A DNA stretch of 39,147 bases from Bacteroidota bacterium (lineage in GTDB: Bacteria > Bacteroidota > Bacteroidia > UKL13-3), in assembly GCA_027484685.1 (NCBI GenBank), contig JAIXSO010000044.1:1-39147 (forward strand), in the 5' to 3' direction. Positions 1 through 6,517 of the stretch are shown one piece after another. The notes beneath the pieces are model-generated. The model searched no databases. It saw only the letters and a program-made list of their open reading frames with translations, and was not told where the DNA came from. The position numbers were made by a program, and so were the translations under genes. The stretch's first letter is position 1. Each line of letters starts with the position of its first letter.

Positions 1-204
1 CCAACTAACGGCTTGGTACAAATACAAAGCCCTGTAAACATGCAAAGCATTTTGGTTTTTGATATAACAGGTAAACAATTGTTACAACAAGAACCCAATA
101 CCCAAGCAGACGAAATAAATATAAGCCACTTACCACAAGGTTTGTATCAAATACATATTCAAACAGAAATGGGTGTAGTGGTAAAAAAATTGGTGAAAGA
201 GTAA
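1..204 (+). CDS. C-terminal end of a T9SS type A sorting-domain protein (partial)
   Basis: The reading frame is open from the first base, so the gene starts outside the window. The visible end reads PTNGLVQIQ, then ILVFDITGKQLLQQ, then LPQGLYQIHIQ, and finishes with a basic VVVKKLVKE tail. This is the usual pattern of the Por_Secre_tail (type A) sorting domain: an NPTNG-like turn, a DxxGK strand, a G-x-Y strand and a short basic end. Known family role: it directs a cargo through the type IX secretion system, after which it is normally cleaved at the cell surface. The cargo function cannot be told from this fragment. The TTG at base 13 is an internal Leu codon, not the start. Confidence 0.85.
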   Translation, partial: PTNGLVQIQSPVNMQSILVFDITGKQLLQQEPNTQADEINISHLPQGLYQIHIQTEMGVVVKKLVKE

Positions 205-238
205 AATCTTTTAATTAAACTTCATTTCTTTTGGCACG

Positions 239-266
239 GTAGAGACGTTTAATGCAACGTCTCTAC
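239..266. repeat. Short family A-related hairpin
   Basis: The 9-bp arms GTAGAGACG and CGTCTCTAC form a perfect inverted repeat around a short loop. It matches the outer arms of the longer family A repeats seen elsewhere in the first 10.5 kb. It lies between the sorting-domain gene and the 3' end of the first WG-repeat gene, so it could end transcripts from both sides, although no T-run follows it. Confidence 0.75.
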
Positions 267-289
267 AAAACACAAACCCATTCCAGTAA

Positions 290-1339
290 TTATTTATTTT
301 CAATCAGGTTTCCTTTTAAATCATATTTAAACGAATTGGCTAAAGTTTCTGCTCTTATGTGGTTAATGTGTTCGGTATGTTCGTTACGTTCATTGAAGTA
401 TTCAAAATAAATATGCTCATAAATGATTGGTATAATTACTTTTCCAGTAATATCAATAATGCCAAATTTATTATTTTCTTCTATTTTACAAATACCATCA
501 AAAAATCTATTTATTTCAAATCTTTCTCCTTCGGTCATATCCTTCATTCCTTCAGAATTTATGTTATTTTCAAACCTAGGTTCAATAATTACTTTGCCTG
601 TTGAATCAATAAAACCTAGTTTGTTTCTGAACACAACTGGGTAAATTGGATTTTGACAAGGGAGTAATGTTTCATTATATTTCAAACCTACATAATCATA
701 AATTAAGGGTAATACCACTTTACCATTTTCATTTATTATACCAATTTGATAATGAAAATAAACATGTTCTTTTCCATTGGAAATATTTTCGCTTTCGTAT
801 TTAAACACATTTGGATAAAAATTTCCCCATTGGTCAACATAATTCTTATATTTATAACTTAGCATATCTTCTGATGAAAGATCATAAATATTATGGTAAT
901 CTAAAACATTGTTTTTTCTATCACATACTAAAAAGTCAAAATTATATCTTTCCTTATTCAATATACTTCCAACAACTTTATAGTTATTAAAGCTACTATC
1001 AGGATACAATAAAGTCCAGTAATTAATAATTATTGAATCATCTGAAGCATGATAATAATAAGGAACATTTAGGTTAATAAGAGAAAAAAAAGGAGCAGAC
1101 CTTGCAATTGTAGCCAAGCCAAATTTATTGAAGTTTCCAATGCTAATATAAATTGGAGGAGTTATGCAAACGGTATCATCTAAATAATTTGGTTTATTTA
1201 TCTGCTTGATACCATAGCTATCACCATCCCATAAGCCACGATAAGCAAAAGATTTTTGTGCTTTTGCAGTAAATACAAATAAGCTTTGTAAAAGTATAAA
1301 TATACCAATAGTTATTTGATGTTTTTTTGTTTTTTTTAT
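290..1339 (-). CDS. WG-repeat secreted protein, copy 1, with lost start codon
   Basis: Close paralogue of the gene at 3051..4100. The frame is open and aligns along the whole length, including a signal peptide (HQITIGIFILLQSLFVFTA then KAQ). WG-repeat units are visible as KLGFIDSTGKVIIEP and KFGIIDITGKVIIP, each followed by a Y/F strand; this repeat is known from many bacterial envelope proteins but has no fixed function. The paralogue starts with ATG-CTT-GCA; here the matching codons (1328..1336) are AAA-AAA-ACA, and there is no in-frame ATG, GTG or TTG near the signal peptide. The first usable codon is a TTG at 1117, which would drop the signal peptide and about 70 residues. It is either a fresh pseudogene or starts at a rare codon such as the ATA at 1337..1339. 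Confidence 0.7.
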   Translation of the reverse strand: MKKTKKHQITIGIFILLQSLFVFTAKAQKSFAYRGLWDGDSYGIKQINKPNYLDDTVCITPPIYISIGNFNKFGLATIARSAPFFSLINLNVPYYYHASDDSIIINYWTLLYPDSSFNNYKVVGSILNKERYNFDFLVCDRKNNVLDYHNIYDLSSEDMLSYKYKNYVDQWGNFYPNVFKYESENISNGKEHVYFHYQIGIINENGKVVLPLIYDYVGLKYNETLLPCQNPIYPVVFRNKLGFIDSTGKVIIEPRFENNINSEGMKDMTEGERFEINRFFDGICKIEENNKFGIIDITGKVIIPIIYEHIYFEYFNERNEHTEHINHIRAETLANSFKYDLKGNLIENK

Positions 1340-1380
1340 AAAGGTAATATAAAGTATTTTGAAGGAAATTATTAATCGGT

Positions 1381-1450
1381 GCGGGAAATGTAGAGACGTA
1401 ACATGTTACGTCTCTAATAAAAAAAGACGTTGCGTGCAACGTATCCACAA
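1381..1450. repeat. Family A double-hairpin repeat, copy 1
   Basis: Starts with GCGGGAAA, then the palindrome GAGACGTAAC/GTTACGTCTC, an AATAAAAAA linker, and a second hairpin GACGTTGC/GCAACGT. It sits between the diverging WG gene (minus) and the leader of 1528 (plus). Confidence 0.85.
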
Positions 1451-1475
1451 AATTCAAAACCATTCCAATAATTTT

Positions 1476-1527
1476 CCCAAACAAAACGTTTTAGGTTTGG
1501 TCTTTATTTTATTAATATTGTTTTACC
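1476..1527 (+). promoter_or_regulatory. Conserved cassette leader, copy a
   Basis: Begins CCCAAAC, continues with the 10-bp palindrome AAAACGTTTT, then AGGTTTGG, then TTTATTTTATTAATATTG, and ends in ACC right before the ATG of 1528. Outer arms CCAAAC/GTTTGG are complementary. Five more copies precede other genes here. TTTG and TAATATTG resemble Bacteroidota promoter boxes, but the gap is only 13 nt against the usual 19-20, so the promoter assignment is tentative. Confidence 0.8.
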
Positions 1528-2160
1528 ATGAAAGCTAAAATACTACTAATAATAACCTCTTTTGTTTTATTCCATAACAACGGAATTTGTCAAAAAAACA
1601 AAACAAAGCCCAAGTATAGTTATTCCTTAAAATATGTAAACATTGATACAATAAAAGATGTAGTTTATTTTAAAGTAGGGGTTTTAGTAAAGCAAAATAG
1701 TTGTTTTGGGAGCAAAAAAATCCCTTATCCTGTATTTGTTACACATTTAAGAACTGATGAAATAGATTCATTTGCTTATACCCCAAATAAAAATTTAATT
1801 AGTAATCTTTCATTGTACATACTTGATAGTAATGGCACTAAATTTTATCTTCACCCTGCTTTTGTTGATTGTGGCAGAGATTTTCCATCTTTTTTCAATA
1901 AGTATATTTATCTTAAAAAAAACACATCAACTTTGATTGAATTATTGATTGATTACAAGTATTTAAATGCTAACACAAAAAATCAATCAAAGCGAAATAA
2001 CTGTTATGTTGATGGCCGTTTTTACGAGAAAATTAGGTGGGGTGATACAAAAATAAATGATTATAAGAAAATAGTAATTGGCTCAACTGTTATTCACAAT
2101 GAGTTCAAAATTAAAAATACTATTTACTATGGATCTAGCGTAATTTTGAATAGCCAATAA
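1528..2160 (+). CDS. Secreted protein of unknown function (210 aa)
   Basis: Not recognised. The N-terminus MKAKILLIITSFVLF is a signal peptide, with a likely cleavage near the ICQ before KNKTKP. The mature part is mixed beta-rich and charged, with several aromatic residues and four or five Cys (CFGSKK, DCGRDF, NNCYVD). There is no lipobox, no T9SS tail and no membrane segment after the signal. The start is well set: the conserved leader ends exactly at this ATG and the first codons (MKxKIL) match those of 4291, 5614 and 9612. Family A and B repeats follow within about 165 bp. It is probably periplasmic or surface exposed; the function is open. Confidence 0.75.
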   Translation: MKAKILLIITSFVLFHNNGICQKNKTKPKYSYSLKYVNIDTIKDVVYFKVGVLVKQNSCFGSKKIPYPVFVTHLRTDEIDSFAYTPNKNLISNLSLYILDSNGTKFYLHPAFVDCGRDFPSFFNKYIYLKKNTSTLIELLIDYKYLNANTKNQSKRNNCYVDGRFYEKIRWGDTKINDYKKIVIGSTVIHNEFKIKNTIYYGSSVILNSQ

Positions 2161-2169
2161 TTCTCACTG

Positions 2170-2239
2170 TGCGTGAAATTGTAGAGGCGTAACATGTTAC
2201 GTCTCCAATAAAAAAGACGTTGCACGCAACGTCTCTACA
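2170..2239. repeat. Family A double-hairpin repeat, copy 2
   Basis: GCGTGAAATT, then GAGGCGTAAC/GTTACGTCTC, the AATAAAAAA linker, and GACGTTGC/GCAACGTC with a CTCTAC end. The second loop reads AC instead of GT and keeps the stem. Lies just after the stop of the gene at 1528. Confidence 0.85.
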
Positions 2240-2279
2240 GATGGTTTTTTCTTATTTCAATTGTTTTTCCGTTGGCATG

Positions 2280-2308
2280 GTAAAGACGAGATTAATCGCG
2301 TCTCTGCG
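2280..2308. repeat. Short family A-related hairpin
   Basis: GTAAAGACG then ATTAAT then CGCGTCTCTGC, an imperfect inverted repeat like those at 239..266 and 10502..10530. It is preceded by TTGGCATG, as the first copy is by TTGGCACG, so the flank is part of the repeat. Confidence 0.6.
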
Positions 2309-2322
2309 GCATATCAACTGTT

Positions 2323-2396
2323 GTTCGACCCCTTAGGGGTCGCATATTTATAGCCTCATGTGTTTCTATAAACATACGACCCCAAAGGGGTCGAAC
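2323..2396. repeat. Family B hairpin repeat, copy 1 (74 bp)
   Basis: Arms GTTCGACCCC and GGGGTCGAAC pair across the whole element. Inside them a second pair, ATATTTATAG and CTATAAACAT, extends the stem, leaving a short loop near 2356..2366. Each end is also a mini-hairpin (CGACCCC/GGGGTCG). Two more copies lie at 5450..5523 and 9448..9521. Confidence 0.85.
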
Positions 2397-2456
2397 AGAC
2401 GAGCAAACGTTTTAGTTATAGATAAATAAATTTAAGGGTAATGAGTTTCAATTTTT

Positions 2457-2464
2457 TATATTTG
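2457..2464 (+). promoter_or_regulatory. Putative -7 box of the TA operon
   Basis: TATATTTG fits the Bacteroidota -7 consensus TAnnTTTG and lies 23 bp before the antitoxin ATG. No clear TTTG was seen at the -33 position. The conserved cassette leader is absent here, so this operon has its own promoter. Confidence 0.5.
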
Positions 2465-2487
2465 TAAAAACAATAATTATTAATAAA

Positions 2488-2682
2488 ATGAAAGGTGTAA
2501 GCTATATAACAGATGATAAAAACCGTAAAAAAGCTGTTGTTATTGAAATGAAAACTTTAATTGAGCATGAAGAGGAAATTGAAGATTTATTTGATGTAAT
2601 CATTGCTGAATCGCGAGCAGAAGAACCAACAGTGGCTTGGGAAGAGGTAAAAGCGCAACTAAAGAAAAAAGGTAAACTGTAA
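2488..2682 (+). CDS. Type II antitoxin, partner of the RelE/ParE toxin
   Basis: Small acidic protein of 64 residues directly upstream of a RelE/ParE toxin with a 2-bp gap, the classic antitoxin-first order. The N-terminal half (YITDDKNRKKAVVIEMKTLI) looks like the short beta-hairpin of Phd/RelB-like antitoxins. The C-terminal half is Glu-rich (EHEEEIEDLF, AEEPTVAWEEVKAQL) and ends in a Lys tail, typical of a toxin-wrapping helix; it resembles small Bacteroidota antitoxins with an EEVKAQLKKKGKL-type end. Expected role: neutralise the toxin and repress the operon. The exact antitoxin family is not certain. Confidence 0.8.
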   Translation: MKGVSYITDDKNRKKAVVIEMKTLIEHEEEIEDLFDVIIAESRAEEPTVAWEEVKAQLKKKGKL

Positions 2683-2684
2683 TT

Positions 2685-2942
2685 ATGTACAGTATTGTTT
2701 TAAAAAAATCGGCTCAAAAAGAATTGAGTAAGCTACCCACAATTATTGTAAAAAAAATAGCTACTGTAATTGATGATTTGGCAAGTAACCCTCGTCCTGT
2801 TGGTGCAAAGAAATTGGAAGCGCAAAAAAATGAATTATGGCGAGTAAGATCAGGAGATTATAGAATTGTTTATAGTATTGAAGATGTGGTAAAAGTTGTA
2901 GAAATTCAAAAAATAGGTCATAGAAAAGATATTTATAAATAG
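2685..2942 (+). CDS. RelE/ParE-family toxin
   Basis: 85 residues, full family length. It opens with a strand (MYSIVLKKSAQKEL), continues with a helix pair containing KLPTIIVKKIATVIDDL, then NPRPVGAKKLEAQK and the hallmark WRVRSGDYRIVYSIED (about 52-67), and ends with IQKIGHRKDIYK. The central WRVR-x-GDYR-x-Y motif and the closing GHRKDIY are typical of RelE/ParE toxins. Known members cleave mRNA on the ribosome (RelE) or inhibit gyrase (ParE); the sequence does not settle which, though the C-terminal H-R-x-x-I-Y is common in the RelE branch. It is translationally coupled to the antitoxin and flanked by family A/B repeats on both sides. Confidence 0.92.
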   Translation: MYSIVLKKSAQKELSKLPTIIVKKIATVIDDLASNPRPVGAKKLEAQKNELWRVRSGDYRIVYSIEDVVKVVEIQKIGHRKDIYK

Positions 2943-2960
2943 AAAACCTTCCTCAGACGT

Positions 2961-3029
2961 GCGGGAAAACGTAGAGACGTAACCTATTACTTCTCCAATA
3001 AAAAAGACGTTGCGTGCAACGTCTCTACA
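2961..3029. repeat. Family A double-hairpin repeat, copy 3
   Basis: GCGGGAAAAC, a decayed first palindrome (GAGACGTAAC / CTATTACTTCTC), AATAAAAAA linker, and an intact GACGTTGC/GCAACGTC second hairpin. It lies between the toxin stop and the 3' end of the second WG gene. Homology with the 239..266 flank begins in its right arm. Confidence 0.8.
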
Positions 3030-3050
3030 AATGCCAAACCCATTCAATAA

Positions 3051-4100
3051 TTATTTATTATCAATCAGGTTTCCTTTTAAATTGAATTTAAAAGAATTGC
3101 CTAAATTATCTTGGGAGGTTATATAATGAATATGTTCATAAGGTATGTCGTGTTTATTGGTAAACTCAAAATAAATATGCTCATAAATGATTGGTATAAT
3201 TACTTTTCCAGTTGTATCAATAATGCCAAACTTATCATTTTCTTCTATTTTACAAATACCATCAAAAAATCTATTTATTTCAAATCTTTCTCCTTCGGTC
3301 ATATCCTTCACTCCTTCAGAATTTATGTTATTCTCAAACCTTGGTTCAATAATTACTTTACCCGTTGAATCAATAAAACCTAATTTGTTTCTGTAAACAA
3401 TTGGATAAATTGGATTTTGACAAGGGAGTAATGTTTCCTTTTCTTTCAAACCAACATAATCATAAATAAGAGGTAAAATAACTTTACCATTTTCATTTAT
3501 TAGTCCTTCTTGTTCATGAAAAAAGATTAGTTCACTTCCATTCAATACATTTTCAGTATAAAAATTAAACACATTTGGATAAAAATTTCCCCATTGGTCA
3601 ACATAATTTTTATGTCGGGGAGAACCAAGCATATCTTCCATTGTAAGATTATAAAAATTAGGGTTATGTAAAACATTATTTTTACTATCACTTATTAAAA
3701 AGTCAAAATAATATCTTTGCTTATCCAAAACACTTCCAACTACTTTATAGTTATTAAAGCTACTATCAGGATAAAAAAAATACCAGTAATTAATAATTAC
3801 AGAATCATCTGAAGGATGGTAATAATAAGGAGTTTTTGGATTAATAAGAGAAAAAAAGGGCGCAGACCTTGTAATTGTAGCCAAGCCAAATTTATTGAAG
3901 TTTCCAATATAGTGATAAATTGGAGGGGTTATGCAAATCGTATCTGAATAATTTTGTATGTTGATTTGCTTTAATCCGTAGCCATCACCAACTCCTAAGC
4001 CATAATAAACAAATGATTTTTGTGCTTTTGCAGTGAAAACAAACAAGCCTATTAAAAGAATAAATATACCAATAGTTATTTGATGTTTTTTTGCAAGCAT
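3051..4100 (-). CDS. WG-repeat secreted protein, copy 2 (intact)
   Basis: 349 residues. Signal peptide: MLAKKHQITIGIFILL then FVFTAKAQ, with cleavage likely after KAQ. WG-like units follow as NKFGLATI, QEGLINENGKVILPLIYDYV, KLGFIDSTGKVIIEP and KFGIIDTTGKVIIPIIYEHI, spread over the mature part. A stretch of about 74 residues covering the last two units differs from copy 1 (290..1339) at only about three places, while the middle differs far more. WG-repeat proteins are found in envelopes and in effector or immunity loci, with no fixed activity known. The ATG is supported by the signal peptide right after it. It diverges from the gene at 4291, with family A copy 4 and leader b between them. Confidence 0.85.
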   Translation of the reverse strand: MLAKKHQITIGIFILLIGLFVFTAKAQKSFVYYGLGVGDGYGLKQINIQNYSDTICITPPIYHYIGNFNKFGLATITRSAPFFSLINPKTPYYYHPSDDSVIINYWYFFYPDSSFNNYKVVGSVLDKQRYYFDFLISDSKNNVLHNPNFYNLTMEDMLGSPRHKNYVDQWGNFYPNVFNFYTENVLNGSELIFFHEQEGLINENGKVILPLIYDYVGLKEKETLLPCQNPIYPIVYRNKLGFIDSTGKVIIEPRFENNINSEGVKDMTEGERFEINRFFDGICKIEENDKFGIIDTTGKVIIPIIYEHIYFEFTNKHDIPYEHIHYITSQDNLGNSFKFNLKGNLIDNK

Positions 4101-4143
4101 AACAAAGGCAATATAAATTTTTTTGAAGAAAATTATTAATTGA

Positions 4144-4212
4144 TGCAGAAAATGTAGAGACGCAACACGTTACGTCTCCAATAAAAAAGATGTTGCACTT
4201 AACGTCTCTACA
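4144..4212. repeat. Family A double-hairpin repeat, copy 4
   Basis: GCAGAAAATG, then GAGACGCAAC/GTTACGTCTC, the AATAAAAAA linker, and a decayed second hairpin (GATGTTGC / TTAACGTC) ending CTCTACA. Same position relative to the WG gene and leader as copy 1. Confidence 0.8.
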
Positions 4213-4238
4213 AAACTCTAAACCATTCCAATAATTTT

Positions 4239-4290
4239 CTCAAACAAAACGTTTTAGGCTTGGTGTTTATTTTATTAATATTGTTATACC
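4239..4290 (+). promoter_or_regulatory. Conserved cassette leader, copy b
   Basis: Same element as copy a with two changes in the outer arms (TCAAAC and GCTTGG); the AAAACGTTTT core and the AT-rich part up to ACC-ATG are unchanged. The preceding 30 bp (AAACCATTCCAATAATTTT) are shared with copy a too. Confidence 0.8.
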
Positions 4291-5412
4291 ATGAAATCCA
4301 AAATACTATTTTTTATATTATTTACTTTACAAATGGCATTTGCTCATGCACAATACATTAACCTAAGTGGAATGAAAGTTTACACTCAGCTTGCGGATGA
4401 TTCTGATGGTGAAGGGGAATATGTTAGCACAAGAATGTTATATAATTATAATTCACCAAATGATTCTATTTATGATGAAATAACATATAGCTATTATAAA
4501 GATGGTAGATTAAAAAGAACAGAATTTGAACATGTGTATTTACATGCAACTTTAAATTACTACATTTATGATGAAAATTTAAATAAAATATTAGAATATA
4601 ATGTAAACATTTTAGATTCAACCGTAAATGCTAAATATTACAAGAATGACAACTTAGTTGAAGAATACAATTTTAATTGTAAACAATTTTCTAAAATCTT
4701 TTCTTATATGTCAGTTACTGAAGTATGGAGAATTTGGGATTACATTAAAGGTGTGCACCCCAATGAAAAATATGACCAATACGGTATTGAAATATTTAAC
4801 CATGAGGCAATATTTTATGATTCAATTGGTGCAATTATTAGTAAACATGTATTAAATGAGGATTACTTTGAGTATTTAGGTGATTCAATTTTATTGTATT
4901 TTGAAAGAGGGCCAATTCACTTTATCAAATATCCAAGAATGGATTTGCGTTTTTTTTACCCAGACGATTGGAAAGATAAACTTTATAGTTTAGTGATGAA
5001 AGCATATAATGTTAATGGAATTGAAATGAAATATTTTTATAAAAATGGTGCTTTGGAAAAGCATATAGTTCAAGATACCATAATTAAATTAGAAAATGCT
5101 TTTGACAATAAATACTATAATGTAATTTATTTAAAAGAAAAGAGATATGATAAAAAAGGTAAACTCATTCAAATAATGCGGTATCCATTAAATTTTTGTG
5201 TAGATATTATGCTGGAAAGATATAATGATATTGAAGGTCCTGATGGTTTTTCGCCAATTAAATCTACTGACAAACTTGTAGATTCTGAAAATGGCCCCAA
5301 TTACGATTATATTTCAGCTTCACAAATTCAAGCAGACTTTATGAAAAAACAATTGGAGGTACTAAAGATATACTCTTATTCAAAAATATTAAGGAAAGGT
5401 AATCAAAAATAA
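4291..5412 (+). CDS. Secreted protein with MORN/YwqK-like strands (373 aa)
   Basis: Function not recognised. Signal peptide MKSKILFFILFTLQMAFAHA with a cleavage after AHA, giving a mature start of QYINLSG. The mature part carries repeated short strands of the type Y-Y-K-D-G-R-L (about 70), YDENLNKILEY, YKNGALEKH and YDKKGKLIQI. These resemble the tandem strands of MORN/YwqK-like proteins, though the spacing is irregular and the link is weak. No lipobox, T9SS tail or internal membrane segment was seen. The start is fixed by leader b and the shared MKxKIL opening. It may be a surface or periplasmic protein. A fragment of a family A repeat (5418..5432) and family B copy 2 follow. Confidence 0.75.
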   Translation: MKSKILFFILFTLQMAFAHAQYINLSGMKVYTQLADDSDGEGEYVSTRMLYNYNSPNDSIYDEITYSYYKDGRLKRTEFEHVYLHATLNYYIYDENLNKILEYNVNILDSTVNAKYYKNDNLVEEYNFNCKQFSKIFSYMSVTEVWRIWDYIKGVHPNEKYDQYGIEIFNHEAIFYDSIGAIISKHVLNEDYFEYLGDSILLYFERGPIHFIKYPRMDLRFFYPDDWKDKLYSLVMKAYNVNGIEMKYFYKNGALEKHIVQDTIIKLENAFDNKYYNVIYLKEKRYDKKGKLIQIMRYPLNFCVDIMLERYNDIEGPDGFSPIKSTDKLVDSENGPNYDYISASQIQADFMKKQLEVLKIYSYSKILRKGNQK

Positions 5413-5449
5413 AACCTTGCGGGAAAACGTAAATTAGTTTCAAACCGTT

Positions 5450-5523
5450 ATTCGACCCCTTCGGGGTCGCATATTTATAGCCTAATGTGTTTTTATAAAC
5501 ATACGACCCCAACGGGGTCGAAC
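5450..5523. repeat. Family B hairpin repeat, copy 2 (74 bp)
   Basis: ATTCGACCCC/GGGGTCGAAC arms and the ATATTTATAG / TATAAACAT inner arms as in copy 1. The mini-hairpin loops are TTC and AAC here. It follows a truncated family A end (GCGGGAAAACGTA at 5419..5431), as if B had replaced most of an A copy. Confidence 0.85.
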
Positions 5524-5560
5524 ATAAGAACAAAGGTTTTACATTTTATTCCAATCATTT

Positions 5561-5613
5561 CCCAAACAAAACGTTAGTAGGTTTGGTGTTTATTTTATTA
5601 ATATTGTTATACC
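5561..5613 (+). promoter_or_regulatory. Conserved cassette leader, copy c
   Basis: CCCAAACAAAACGTT then AGTAGGTTTGG: one base longer and with a broken core palindrome (ACGTTAGT). The AT-rich half, from TGTTTATTTT to ATACC-ATG, is identical to copy b. Confidence 0.8.
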
Positions 5614-6438
5614 ATGAAATTCAAAATCCTGATTATATTTCTGATAGTTTTTATTGCCTGTGGCAATGAAAATAAACAGAGAATAAACTTTGATTCTACT
5701 AATGAACTATTAAATAATAAAGGCAAAGAAATAGACTCTTTCAAAACTTTATTATCAAATGCAAATGATTCAACATTGTTTAATCACTTATTATCTCTGG
5801 TACAGGAAATAAAATTCGAAAATTCACTTAAAAGCACTCAAAATCCTCAACTTAAATATTTAAGACCAAAAGAAATAAAAGGAGTTACAATAGGTTTAAC
5901 CTCAAATTCTAATAATGAATTGGATGAATTTAAAAAACTATTTTTAAAAATAAATTTAAAGCCAAGATTAATACCTAGTATCATAAATGTATATGATGTA
6001 AAGAAGAAAGTAAATTTTACTTTCAATAAAAGTGATAATGTAATTTTTGATACAGCCGAATTTGTTAATTTTTCAATTTCGATTAAAAGTAAAATTAGTT
6101 TATTTAACAATAATATTATTGTTTTAGTAATCACAATTTCTACAGGAATTGGAATGAAAGGTGATGATATGTTTCTAGTTAGTTTTCATCCAAATGGTAG
6201 TGCAATTGATTGTATTGAATGGTTAGACACACTTTGCGGTGAAAGTTCTATTGAACCAAAGGTTGATTCAAAAAAAGATTTTCATTTTAGATGTACTGAA
6301 TGTGAAAGTAGTTTTTATAAAGATGAGTTTAAAGTTCAAAAAGAATACATACTTGATTATTCGGTACGAATTAATGAAAAAGGAAAATTTTTACTTTTAA
6401 AGAATAAACTTAGCAGTGTTTCAATGAAAAATAATTGA
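5614..6438 (+). CDS. Lipoprotein of unknown function (274 aa)
   Basis: MKFKILIIFLIVFIAC then GNENKQ: a type II signal peptide with FIAC lipobox and lipidated Cys16, so it should be anchored in the inner or outer membrane. The mature part has a Ser/Asn/Lys-rich helical first third, a beta-rich centre (GVTIGLTSN, IIVLVITISTGIGM) and a Cys cluster near the end (CGES, FRCTECESS) that could hold a metal or form disulphides. It closes with YSVRINEKGKFLLL. No family was recognised. The start is fixed by leader c and by the shared MKFKIL opening with 9612. The gene stands alone between its leader and the next leader 27 bp after its stop. Confidence 0.78.
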   Translation: MKFKILIIFLIVFIACGNENKQRINFDSTNELLNNKGKEIDSFKTLLSNANDSTLFNHLLSLVQEIKFENSLKSTQNPQLKYLRPKEIKGVTIGLTSNSNNELDEFKKLFLKINLKPRLIPSIINVYDVKKKVNFTFNKSDNVIFDTAEFVNFSISIKSKISLFNNNIIVLVITISTGIGMKGDDMFLVSFHPNGSAIDCIEWLDTLCGESSIEPKVDSKKDFHFRCTECESSFYKDEFKVQKEYILDYSVRINEKGKFLLLKNKLSSVSMKNN

Positions 6439-6465
6439 AAGAAACATTTAAATCTTTATCATTAC

Positions 6466-6517
6466 CCCAAACAAAACGTTTTACATTTGGTGTTTATTTT
6501 ATTAATATTGTTATACC
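6466..6517 (+). promoter_or_regulatory. Conserved cassette leader, copy d
   Basis: CCCAAAC, AAAACGTTTT, ACATTTGG, then the shared AT-rich half up to ATACC-ATG. The right outer arm has changed (CATTTGG). It starts only 27 bp after the stop of the upstream lipoprotein and no family A or B repeat lies between them. Confidence 0.8.

Noticed and set aside
1221-1484. Minus-strand 87-codon ORF overlapping the family A repeat
   Set aside because: It is an alternative frame across the WG copy 1 signal-peptide region. The paralogue shows that the true frame is the other one.
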